From an uncultured Pelagibacteraceae bacterium (GTDB lineage Bacteria > Pseudomonadota > Alphaproteobacteria > Pelagibacterales > Pelagibacteraceae): 64,000 nt of DNA. Position 1 is the first letter of the stretch. Each line of letters starts with the position of its first letter. Position numbers and translations under genes: made by a program. The notes below the pieces were generated by a model. It saw nothing but the letters and a program-made list of their open reading frames with translations. It was not told the DNA's origin and made no database searches. This document shows, in pieces, positions 40,977 to 50,172 of this stretch. The DNA is taken from NCBI GenBank assembly GCA_902580945.1, contig CACHML010000008.1, forward strand, positions 1 through 64,000. Reading direction: 5' to 3'.

Positions 40977-41001
40977 GTAAATTTTTTTTAGAGGTGCAAA
41001 C

Positions 41002-42180
41002 ATGCAAAAATTTAAGTCAGTTGAAGCGTTAGTTAATCAACTGAGACCAACAAAACCTGTTTATTGTATTAGAAAAGAGTCAATAAAGTTGGCCTCTAAA
41101 TACTTTCAGAAAAACTTTCCAGGCAAAATTCTTTATGCTTTAAAAACTAATCCTCATCCGCTAGTTTTAAAAACTATCCTTGAAAGTGGAATAAATAGTT
41201 TTGACGTAGCCTCTATTAAGGAGATAGAGACTATTAGAAAATTAAGTCCAAAAGCTGATTGCTCCTATATGCACACCGTAAAGAGCAGAGAAAGTATAAA
41301 AGAAGCATATTTTAAATACAACGTAAAAACTTTCTCTTTAGATACTAAAGATGAATTAATAAAAATTCTAGAGAGCACAAGTCACGCAAAAGACTTAAAT
41401 TTATTTGTGAGAGTTTCTGTTTCTAATGAACATGCAGAGATAGATTTATCAAAAAAATTTGGAGCAATTAATAATGAAGCTATTGGACTTCTTAGATTGA
41501 CTAAACAATACGCAAAAAAGGTTGGGCTAAGTTTTCATGTTGGTTCGCAGTGCATGCACCCAATATCATATTCTAAAGGAATATTTGAAATTGGTAATAT
41601 TATAAAAAAAACTAAAATTATACCTGATGTAATAAATGTAGGGGGAGGCTTTCCAACTGTTTACCCCGATTTAGTACCTCAATCTTTAGATAATTACTTT
41701 AATGAAATCAAAAAAAGTTTAGAAAATCTAAAGATAGAAATACTTCCAGAAATTATATGTGAGCCTGGTAGAGCAATAGTTGCAGAGAGTGGTTCAACGC
41801 TAGTTAGAGTAGATTTAAGAAAAAAACAAAAACTTTATATAAATGATGGAACGTATGGAACTTTATTTGATGCTGGTGTTCCAAATATCGTATACCCTTC
41901 AAAAATGATTACTGACGGCAGAGTTATTTCAAAAAAACTAACATCATTTGATTTCTATGGCCCAACATGTGATAGCATGGATTATATGAAAGGACCTTTT
42001 ATCCTGCCTAACAATATCAAAGAAAATGATTATATAGAGCTTGGACAATTAGGAGCATATGGACTTACTTTTAGAACCAACTTTAATGGATTTTACTCTG
42101 ATGAAATTTATGAAGTTGAGGATAATCCTATAATGACTATGTATGACAAAGAGGCGAATAAAGAGTTTCTTGTTGCTTAA
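41002..42180 (+). CDS. Type III PLP-dependent decarboxylase (ornithine/lysine decarboxylase)
   Basis: YALKTNPHPLVLKTILESGINSFDVAS PLP-Lys region, HVGSQC, EPGRAIVAESG, CDSMDYM. Confidence 0.93.
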   Translation: MQKFKSVEALVNQLRPTKPVYCIRKESIKLASKYFQKNFPGKILYALKTNPHPLVLKTILESGINSFDVASIKEIETIRKLSPKADCSYMHTVKSRESIKEAYFKYNVKTFSLDTKDELIKILESTSHAKDLNLFVRVSVSNEHAEIDLSKKFGAINNEAIGLLRLTKQYAKKVGLSFHVGSQCMHPISYSKGIFEIGNIIKKTKIIPDVINVGGGFPTVYPDLVPQSLDNYFNEIKKSLENLKIEILPEIICEPGRAIVAESGSTLVRVDLRKKQKLYINDGTYGTLFDAGVPNIVYPSKMITDGRVISKKLTSFDFYGPTCDSMDYMKGPFILPNNIKENDYIELGQLGAYGLTFRTNFNGFYSDEIYEVEDNPIMTMYDKEANKEFLVA

Positions 42181-43220
42181 TGTCAGATAATAAAAACCAA
42201 TCAAGTAATAGAAAAAGTGATTTACTTAGTAAAGAAGTTGAGCATATTGATATAACTTCTTATGATGCAAGACATATTATTTCCTCAATGGAAAAAATGT
42301 CTTTTGTCTCGAGGGAGACTGCAAATGCTGCAAAAATTTACAGTGAGATGATTAGAGACAAAGATTGTACTATTTTTCTAACTCTAGCAGGATCAACTTC
42401 TGCAGCGGGATGTATGCATATCTACAGAGATTTGGTGAAATATAACATGGTCGATGCAATAGTTGCTACTGGGGCTTCAATAATTGATATGGATTTCTTT
42501 GAGGCTTTAGGCTTTAAACATTATCAGGGGTCACAGTATCAAGATGATACAGAGTTAAGAAATAACTATGTTGATAGAATATATGATACTTACATTGATG
42601 AGGAAGAGCTTCAGATGTGCGATAAAACCATTGGAGAAATTGCAGATCAATTGGAGCCTAAAAGTTATACTTCAAGAGAGTTCATAAGAGAGATTGGAAA
42701 ATTTCTTAAAACTAATGCAAAAAAGAAAGACTCGTTAATAGAAGTTGCATATGACAATAATGTTCCAATTTTCTGTCCAGCGTTTACTGACTCAAGTGCT
42801 GGATTTGGACTTGTTATGCACCAGGAAAGAAACCCAAAAAATCATATTACTATTGACTCAATACGAGAGTTTAGAGAATTAACTGAAATTAAAATAAAAT
42901 CTAAAGGGTCAGGACTTTTTATGATTGGTGGAGGTGTGCCAAAAAATTTTATTCAAGATACTGTTATATGTGCTGAACTTTTAGGTAAAAATGTGGATAT
43001 GCATAAATATGCTATTCAAATCACAGTTGCTGATTCTAGAGATGGAGCATGCAGTAGCTCAACATTAAAAGAAGCAAGTTCATGGGGAAAAGTAGATATT
43101 ACCAAAGAGCAAATGGTTTTTGCAGAAGCAACAAGTGTATTACCCTTAATAGCAAGTGACGCTTATCATAAAGGAGAATGGAAAAATAGAGAGAGAAAAA
43201 ATTTTTCCAAGATATTTTGA
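42180..43220 (+). CDS. Deoxyhypusine synthase-like protein (possible homospermidine synthase)
   Basis: FLTLAGSTSAAGCMHIYRDLVKYNMVDAIVATGASIIDMDFFEALG; IGGGVPKNFIQD. Confidence 0.9.
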   Translation: MSDNKNQSSNRKSDLLSKEVEHIDITSYDARHIISSMEKMSFVSRETANAAKIYSEMIRDKDCTIFLTLAGSTSAAGCMHIYRDLVKYNMVDAIVATGASIIDMDFFEALGFKHYQGSQYQDDTELRNNYVDRIYDTYIDEEELQMCDKTIGEIADQLEPKSYTSREFIREIGKFLKTNAKKKDSLIEVAYDNNVPIFCPAFTDSSAGFGLVMHQERNPKNHITIDSIREFRELTEIKIKSKGSGLFMIGGGVPKNFIQDTVICAELLGKNVDMHKYAIQITVADSRDGACSSSTLKEASSWGKVDITKEQMVFAEATSVLPLIASDAYHKGEWKNRERKNFSKIF

Positions 43221-43223
43221 TTA

Positions 43224-44105
43224 ATGATCAAAAAAATCAAAATCGGTTTAATACAATGTAAATCTTTAGGTACAATTCAATCTAATATTGATTTAGCTAT
43301 AAATAATATTAAAAAAGCAGCAAAAAAAAAGGCAAAGATAATTTGTCTTCCAGAGCTATTTTTGACAAATTATTTTTGTCAAACAGAAAGTCATTCAAAC
43401 TTTAAATTGGCAGAAAAAATTCCAGGAAAAATTTCTAGAATATTTTGTGATTTAGCAAAGGAGCTCAGTGTTGTATTGAATATTACGATGTTTGAAAAAA
43501 AGACATCTGGGTTTTATCATAATACCAGTATCATTATAAATGAGAATGGTAATATTTTGTCTAAATATCGTAAGATGCACATACCAGATGACCCGGGGTA
43601 TTATGAAAAATTTTATTTCAGTCCTGGAGACCTTGGATTTAAAAGTGTTAAGACAAAATTTGGAAAGATAGGTCCTCTTATATGTTGGGATCAATGGTTT
43701 CCAGAAGCAGCCAGATTAACAGCTTTAAAAGGAGCTCAAATTATTTTTTATCCTACTGCAATTGGATGGCATCCAAAAGAAAAAATAAAGTTTGGTAAAT
43801 CACAATTGGACTCTTGGATCACAATGCAAAAATCTCATGCTATTGCTAATGGAACTTATGTGGCTGCCATAAATAGAGTTGGGGTAGAAAAAAAAGGAAA
43901 GAAAAAAATTGAATTTTGGGGTAATTCAATGGTTATAGATCCTAGTGGTAAAATAATTGCAAAAGCAGGAAACAAAAAAGAGGATATTTTAGTTTGTGAT
44001 ATAGATTATAAAAAAATAGATACTGCAAGACAGCATTGGCCTTTTTTAAGAGACAGAAGAACTGAATTTTATAAAGATATTCTAAAAAATCCAGAAGATG
44101 AGTAA
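43224..44105 (+). CDS. aguB: N-carbamoylputrescine amidase (nitrilase superfamily)
   Basis: CLPELFLTNYFCQ, YRKMHIPDDPGYYEKFYFSPGD, PLICWDQWFPEAARL. Confidence 0.94.
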   Translation: MIKKIKIGLIQCKSLGTIQSNIDLAINNIKKAAKKKAKIICLPELFLTNYFCQTESHSNFKLAEKIPGKISRIFCDLAKELSVVLNITMFEKKTSGFYHNTSIIINENGNILSKYRKMHIPDDPGYYEKFYFSPGDLGFKSVKTKFGKIGPLICWDQWFPEAARLTALKGAQIIFYPTAIGWHPKEKIKFGKSQLDSWITMQKSHAIANGTYVAAINRVGVEKKGKKKIEFWGNSMVIDPSGKIIAKAGNKKEDILVCDIDYKKIDTARQHWPFLRDRRTEFYKDILKNPEDE

Positions 44106-45162
44106 AAAAATAGCTGAATTCAGAATGCCCGCAGAATGGGAGCCTCAAAAATCAGTTTGGATGTCTTGGCCTCACAATAAAAATGATTGGCCTGGATTGT
44201 TTGATAAAATTCCAAATGTAGTTGGAAAAATAATTAAATATTTAACAAATCATCAAAGAATAGATTTATTAGTCAATAATACAAAAAGTATAGAGACCAC
44301 AAGAATATTTTTAAAAAAAATAGGTTGTAATATATCTAATATTAAATTTCATAAACTTAAGACAGATAGACTTTGGTTAAGAGATTCTGGACCAATATTT
44401 TTAATCAACAAAAAAAAAAGAGAAAAAACTATGCTTAATTTTAAATTTAATGCCTGGTCAAAATATAAAAATTTTAAAAACGATAACAAAATTAATAATT
44501 ATATTAGTAGGTACTTAAATATTACAAGTATCTTGCCTAAAAAAATAAATTCAAAAAAATTTGAAAGAGTAGTAATGGAGGGAGGTGCGTTTGATAATAA
44601 TGGATCTGGCTCCATATTGCTAACAAGGGAATGTTTATTAAGTAAAAAACAAGAGAGAAATATAGGTTTCAAAAAAATTGATTATGAAAATATATTTTCA
44701 GAATATTTAAATGCAAAAAATTTTATTTGGCTAAATAAAGGAATCGTTGGAGATGACACCCACGGTCATATCGATGATATCGCAAGATTTGTTTCAAAAA
44801 GTACAATTATGATAGCTGTTGAAAATAATAGATCAGATAAAAATTATAAAGCTCTTAAAGAAAATTTAAAAATATTAAATAATAGTTTTGATGAAAATGG
44901 AAAAAAATTTAAAATTATTAAGATTCCTATGCCAAGCCCAGTTGTCATAGACAAAACGCGTGTCCCAGCAAGTTATTTAAATTTTTTTATAAGTAATAAA
45001 ATAGTATTAGTACCAGTATTTAATGTAAAAGAGGACAAAAAGGTTTTAAAAATTTTTAGAAAATTTTTTACAACTAGAAAAGTTATTGCTATTGATTGTA
45101 GTGATTTAATTTGGGGATTTGGAGCTATTCATTGCATGACACAACAAGAACCAAAATTTTAA
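44098..45162 (+). CDS. aguA: Agmatine deiminase
   Basis: MPAEWEPQKSVWMSWPHNKNDW, DRLWLRDSGP, GDDTHGHIDDIARFV, C-terminal GAIHCMTQQEP. Confidence 0.95.
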   Translation: MSKKIAEFRMPAEWEPQKSVWMSWPHNKNDWPGLFDKIPNVVGKIIKYLTNHQRIDLLVNNTKSIETTRIFLKKIGCNISNIKFHKLKTDRLWLRDSGPIFLINKKKREKTMLNFKFNAWSKYKNFKNDNKINNYISRYLNITSILPKKINSKKFERVVMEGGAFDNNGSGSILLTRECLLSKKQERNIGFKKIDYENIFSEYLNAKNFIWLNKGIVGDDTHGHIDDIARFVSKSTIMIAVENNRSDKNYKALKENLKILNNSFDENGKKFKIIKIPMPSPVVIDKTRVPASYLNFFISNKIVLVPVFNVKEDKKVLKIFRKFFTTRKVIAIDCSDLIWGFGAIHCMTQQEPKF

Positions 45163-45711
45163 TTAAGCAGTTTTTAAAGTACCTAATAATAATCTGAAAG
45201 GTATCAACATTACTAAAGCTACTAAAATTTTTACTACTAAATCTCCTAAAGAAAGTGTAACCCAAGGTATTCCTGTTCCATAAAATGAAATTGAAAAGAA
45301 TAAGAATGTGTCAACTGTGGAACCAATTAATGAAGACACGAGGGGCGCAATAAACCATTTTTTTTGTCTTAATTGATCAAATATTTGCACATCCAATAAT
45401 TGAGCAATAATAAATGCTGTACCTGAACCAATTGCTATTCTTACTGAGATTAAATCTGCAAAATTTGTTGAGAAAATTAGTGTGAACAAAATTCCTATTG
45501 TAAATCCAATATATACAATTTTTCTAGCAACTAATTTACCAAAAGATCTATTTGCCAAATCAGTTATTAAAAAAGCTATTGGATAACTAAATGCTCCATA
45601 TGTAAGAATTTCTTCTAGACCATAATATTGAATAGGGAATTGTACTAAATAATTAGATGTTAAGACAACCAATCCCATTAAAAATGAGAGTGTTAAAAAT
45701 ACTTTGTTCAT
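45163..45711 (-). CDS. Queuosine precursor transporter-type (VUT/YhhQ) membrane protein
   Basis: GAFSYPIAFLITDLANRSFGKLVARKIVYIGF, GSGTAFIIAQLLDVQIFDQLR. Confidence 0.9.
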   Translation of the reverse strand: MNKVFLTLSFLMGLVVLTSNYLVQFPIQYYGLEEILTYGAFSYPIAFLITDLANRSFGKLVARKIVYIGFTIGILFTLIFSTNFADLISVRIAIGSGTAFIIAQLLDVQIFDQLRQKKWFIAPLVSSLIGSTVDTFLFFSISFYGTGIPWVTLSLGDLVVKILVALVMLIPFRLLLGTLKTA

Positions 45712-45992
45712 TATGCCGATTTACTTACCAAGGATTTTTTTAATTTTTTTAGCCTCAATGACAAATCTCGAGATTTAGCTGAAATTAGAAATTGGTCAAA
45801 ACTGCCTTTTTTATCTACTGACCTTACACCAGCATTTGAGACTGTTAATCTTAAACTTCTCTTAAGTAGTTCGCTTTTAAACTTAACTTTTTTTAGATTT
45901 GGAAGAAATCTTCTTTTGGTCTTATTATTAGCATGACTAACGTTATGACCCTTAAGAGGAATTTTTCCAGTGAGTTCACATTTTTTAGACAT
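45711..45992 (-). CDS. rpmB: 50S ribosomal protein L28
   Basis: [33 protein letters not shown]. Confidence 0.98.
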   Translation of the reverse strand: MSKKCELTGKIPLKGHNVSHANNKTKRRFLPNLKKVKFKSELLKRSLRLTVSNAGVRSVDKKGSFDQFLISAKSRDLSLRLKKLKKSLVSKSA

Positions 45993-46004
45993 AAATTATG
46001 AGCC

Positions 46005-46033
46005 TGTATAAGATCTCAATCTTATCGCGTCAA
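46005..46033 (-). promoter_or_regulatory. Candidate sigma70 promoter of rpmB with an inverted repeat in the spacer
   Basis: Minus strand TTGACG (46033-46028), 17-bp spacer, TATACA (46010-46005); ATAAGAT-TGAG-ATCTTAT inverted repeat at 46008-46025. Confidence 0.55.
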
Positions 46034-46035
46034 GA

Positions 46036-47076
46036 TTAATTTTTAGTTCCAATAGCCTCTGAAACATTTTTAAACCCCTTATTTTTTAATAAATCAATTA
46101 ATTCTTTACTTATTTTTGTAGCTATACGAGGGCCTCTGTAAACCATTCCAGTATATAATTGAACAAGTGTTGCACCAGAAGTAATTTTTTCAAAAGCATC
46201 TTGTCCATTGCTAACACCACCCACTCCTATTATTTTTGATTTATCTTTTAGAATTTTATAAAACTTAGAAATTACCTCGTTTGAGATCTTTGCAATTGGT
46301 TTACCTGACAGTCCCCCCTTTTCTAATTTATTTATATTTTTTAAATTTTCTCTATTCTTATCTGTAGTATTGGAAACAATAATAATTCCTATTTTTTGTT
46401 CTATGATGATCTTGGATACTTCATTAATTTGATAATCATTAAGATCAGGTGAGACTTTTATTGCTAATGGAACGTTTGAATTTAATTCTTTCTTTTCATT
46501 TTTTAGTTTGTCAATCAATGAATTTAGTTCATCCTGGTTATGAAAGTCTCTTAAATTTTCTGTATTTGGTGAGGAGATATTTATAGTTATATAATCTGCT
46601 AAATTATAAAATTTACGAAAACAAATTAAATAATCGTCAACTCTATTCGTAGAGTCTTTATTGGGTCCAATATTTATTCCTAAAAAACCTTTTCTGTCAT
46701 TTTCCTTAATTCTCTTGCTAATTTCTTCTGAGCCAGAATTATTAAAACCTAATCTATTTATAAGCGCTTCATCTTCTTCAAGTCTAAAAACTCTAGGTTT
46801 AGGGTTACCAAATTGAGGCTTTGGAGTGATTGTCCCCACTTCAACAAAACCAAATCCAAGATTAAACAGAGGATTATATACTTCAGCATTTTTATCAAAC
46901 CCAGCAGCAACACCAATTGGTGAAGATAATTTTTTTTCACAAAAAGTTGTTTCTAAAATATGACTATCTTTAGGTTTAGAGGCAGGAATATTATTTAACT
47001 TTAGTGCTTTTATTGCTAAAGAATGAGCTACTTCAGGGCTAAATTTAAAAATTAATGGTCTTATAATATTAAACAT
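46036..47076 (-). CDS. pyrD: Dihydroorotate dehydrogenase (quinone)
   Basis: SPIGVAAGFDKNAEVY, VEVGTITPKPQFGNPKPRVFRL, INISSPNTENLR, IGVGGVSNGQDA. Confidence 0.97.
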   Translation of the reverse strand: MFNIIRPLIFKFSPEVAHSLAIKALKLNNIPASKPKDSHILETTFCEKKLSSPIGVAAGFDKNAEVYNPLFNLGFGFVEVGTITPKPQFGNPKPRVFRLEEDEALINRLGFNNSGSEEISKRIKENDRKGFLGINIGPNKDSTNRVDDYLICFRKFYNLADYITINISSPNTENLRDFHNQDELNSLIDKLKNEKKELNSNVPLAIKVSPDLNDYQINEVSKIIIEQKIGIIIVSNTTDKNRENLKNINKLEKGGLSGKPIAKISNEVISKFYKILKDKSKIIGVGGVSNGQDAFEKITSGATLVQLYTGMVYRGPRIATKISKELIDLLKNKGFKNVSEAIGTKN

Positions 47077-48637
47077 TTTCTAATTTATTTTTTATTAATT
47101 CTTTAGTTTCTTGAATTCCAAAAAAACTTATAAAAAAACCAAATCGTGGTCCATTTTCTACGCCAAAAACTACCTCATAAATTAGTTTGAACCAATCACG
47201 TAAATTTTCTTTATAGCCATTCTCTTTGCCAACTGTATAAATTGTGGTCTGAATGTCCTCTGGTTTCATTGAGTCATTACAATTATCTAAAGAGTTTACT
47301 AAAGCCTCTAAAGCAATTTTTTCGCTTTTATTTGGTATTTTATAAACCTTTTTAGATTTTATAGCGTCATTAAAATATTTAATTGCATAGGATATTAACT
47401 TATCAAAGATTGGATGCATATCCTCGTTAATATCTTTTTTATATTTCTTAACAAACTTCCAAAGTAACTCTTTATTATCTGCGTTGCTGGTCTCAACTAA
47501 GTTTAATAGCATTGAGAAGGACATAATTGAATTTTCCTCTGGTATCTCTGAATTATGAACGTGCCAAACAGGATTCATTAGTTTTTGAAGTTCGTTTTGA
47601 GTTTTACCTTTTTCAATAAAATCAAGATATTCATCCACAGCTTTGGGTACTACCTCTCTATAAAGTTTTTTCGCTCTTTTTGGATTCTGGTACATATATA
47701 AGGAGAGACTTTCAGGTGATGCATACTCTAACCATTGATCGATCGTAATACCATTCCCTTTTGACTTAGATATTTTTTCACCTTTTTCATCTAAAAATAA
47801 TTCATATGCAAAACCAGATGGATTTGACTTACCCAATAATTTAATGATTTTTGTAGATAAAATTGCGCTCTCAATCAAATCTTTACCATACATTTCAAAA
47901 TCTACATCAAGGGCATACCATCTCATAGCCCAATCTACTTTCCATTGTAATTTACAATTTCCATCTAAAATACTTTGTTCCAATTTTTTGCCATTATTAT
48001 CAAAAATTATTTTTGAATTATTAATATCTATTTCTGAGACTGGTATCTCTAATACAACCCCTGTATCTGGACATATTGGTAGAAACGGAGAATATGTTTT
48101 TTGTCTTTCTTTACCAAGGGTAGGAATAATTATATTCATTATTCCTTCATAATTTTCTAAAATTAATTTTAATGTATTATTGAAAAAACCAGACTTATAT
48201 AAAGCTGATGAACTTTTAAAACTGTATTCAAACTTAAATTTATCTAAGAAATTTTTTAACATTTCATTATTATGTTCACCAAAACTATTAAATTTACCAA
48301 AAGGGTCTGGAACTTGAGTTAAGGGTTTATGAAGATTTTCTTCTAGTTTTTCAGGGTTGGGAATATTTTCAGGAACTTTTCTTAGTCCATCCATATCATC
48401 AGAAAAAGTAATTATTTCTTTCGGTAGATCTGATAAATGATTTAAAGCATTAACGATCATTGAGGTTCTTGCCACTTCACCAAAAGTACCAATATGAGGT
48501 AAGCCGCTGGGACCATATCCTGTTTGAAGAATAATTTTTCCCTTGTTTTCAATACTTTTTTTTCTCTCTCTTAGAAGCTTTTTAGCTTCGACAAAGGGCC
48601 AAGCGTTTGTTTTGTCTATATTAGTTTTATCTATCAC
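47069..48637 (-). CDS. lysS: Lysyl-tRNA synthetase, class I
   Basis: GYGPSGLPHIGTFGEVART (HIGH-type) and KISKSKGNGI (KMSKS-type) motifs. Confidence 0.95.
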   Translation of the reverse strand: MIDKTNIDKTNAWPFVEAKKLLRERKKSIENKGKIILQTGYGPSGLPHIGTFGEVARTSMIVNALNHLSDLPKEIITFSDDMDGLRKVPENIPNPEKLEENLHKPLTQVPDPFGKFNSFGEHNNEMLKNFLDKFKFEYSFKSSSALYKSGFFNNTLKLILENYEGIMNIIIPTLGKERQKTYSPFLPICPDTGVVLEIPVSEIDINNSKIIFDNNGKKLEQSILDGNCKLQWKVDWAMRWYALDVDFEMYGKDLIESAILSTKIIKLLGKSNPSGFAYELFLDEKGEKISKSKGNGITIDQWLEYASPESLSLYMYQNPKRAKKLYREVVPKAVDEYLDFIEKGKTQNELQKLMNPVWHVHNSEIPEENSIMSFSMLLNLVETSNADNKELLWKFVKKYKKDINEDMHPIFDKLISYAIKYFNDAIKSKKVYKIPNKSEKIALEALVNSLDNCNDSMKPEDIQTTIYTVGKENGYKENLRDWFKLIYEVVFGVENGPRFGFFISFFGIQETKELIKNKLENV

Positions 48638-48723
48638 CTTTAATTAAATAGCCTATAAAATAACGTTTTTAATAATTCTTATAGAGTTGAAATTTATTTA
48701 CCATAAAATAATGTCCAATCAAA

Positions 48724-50172
48724 ATGTCCAATTATAAAACTGTTTTTTTTACCCTGGGAATTTTACAAATTATTTTAGGTTTATCGATGATTGCACCAGT
48801 TTTAGCGCAGTTTTTTTATAATGAACTAGATTCTGGTTTCATAAGTTCTGGAATTGTAACTATTATATTTGGGGTCCTTTTTTTATTATCAAATTTAGAT
48901 CATGATAAAAAAATTAGTCTACCTCAAGCTTTTCTTTTAACTGCTTTATCTTGGTTGAGTATTGCTATATTTGGCTCGCTTCCTTTCATATTTTCTGAGA
49001 TTCAATTGAGTTTTACAGATGCTTTTTTTGAAAGCATGTCAGGTATCACTACGACAGGATCAACTATTATCACCAATTTAAATGAAACTCCTAAAAGTAT
49101 ACTTCTTTGGAGAGGAATGCTTCAGTGGTTGGGTGGAATTGGTATAATCGTTATGGCGATAACCTTAATGCCACTTATGAATATCGGTGGAATGCAGTTG
49201 TTCATTATATCCACAAGTGATACTCCAGAAAAAATTTTACCTAGATCAAAAGAAATAGCATTGAGATTGATTTTGGTATACTCAGTATTAACTTTTATAT
49301 GTGCATTATTTTATAAAATATTTGGGATGAACTTTTTTGATAGCATTGTTCATTCAATGACAACAATAGCCACAGGAGGATTTTCAAACTACAATGAGTC
49401 TATTGGTTATTTTGACAGTTCGCTTATTGAATTTACATCAATGATATTTATAATTTTAGGAAGCATTCCATTCATAGCCTATATCAAATATTTAAATGGA
49501 GACAAAAAAATATTTTTTAAAGACACGCAAATAAAAACTTTTATAAAAATTATTATTTTTTCAATTCTATTAATATATTTATATTTGTTTATAAAAAATC
49601 AAAGTTCCTTTGATACAAGTATTAGATCAGTTTCATTTAATGTAATATCAATTTTAACAGGAACTGGTTATGTAACTCAAAACTTTAGTCAGTGGGGTCA
49701 ATTTCCTTTGATTTATTTTCTTATTCTAATGTTTATTGGTGGATGTGCAGGATCTACTGCATGTGGAATCAAAATTTTTAGAGTACAAATCTTATTTCAA
49801 TTTATTTCTGTACAACTAAAAAAAATTATTTATCCAAGAGGTATATTTAAAATTAAATATGAAAATAGTAATATTAATGAGAAATTTTTAGCATCTATCA
49901 TCTCGTTCATTTTTTTATATATTGTAATTTTCTTTCTAATTACTGCTCTTTTATCAACAAGTGGCCTAGATTTAACAACCTCTTTATCAGCTGCTGCAAC
50001 TTCAATATCTAATGTCGGACCTGGTTTAGGTGATATTATTGGTCCAAATGGCAATTTTTCAAATTTATCTGATTTTTCAAAATGGATTTTAAGTTTAGCG
50101 ATGATTTTAGGTAGATTAGAACTGTTTGCTGTATTAGTATTATTTATTCCATCTTTTTGGAGAAAATATTAA
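48724..50172 (+). CDS. trkH: Trk-type potassium transporter membrane subunit
   Basis: SMSGITTTGSTII, ATGGFSNYNESIGYF, GGCAGSTACGIKIFR, LGRLELFAVLVLF. Confidence 0.95.
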   Translation: MSNYKTVFFTLGILQIILGLSMIAPVLAQFFYNELDSGFISSGIVTIIFGVLFLLSNLDHDKKISLPQAFLLTALSWLSIAIFGSLPFIFSEIQLSFTDAFFESMSGITTTGSTIITNLNETPKSILLWRGMLQWLGGIGIIVMAITLMPLMNIGGMQLFIISTSDTPEKILPRSKEIALRLILVYSVLTFICALFYKIFGMNFFDSIVHSMTTIATGGFSNYNESIGYFDSSLIEFTSMIFIILGSIPFIAYIKYLNGDKKIFFKDTQIKTFIKIIIFSILLIYLYLFIKNQSSFDTSIRSVSFNVISILTGTGYVTQNFSQWGQFPLIYFLILMFIGGCAGSTACGIKIFRVQILFQFISVQLKKIIYPRGIFKIKYENSNINEKFLASIISFIFLYIVIFFLITALLSTSGLDLTTSLSAAATSISNVGPGLGDIIGPNGNFSNLSDFSKWILSLAMILGRLELFAVLVLFIPSFWRKY

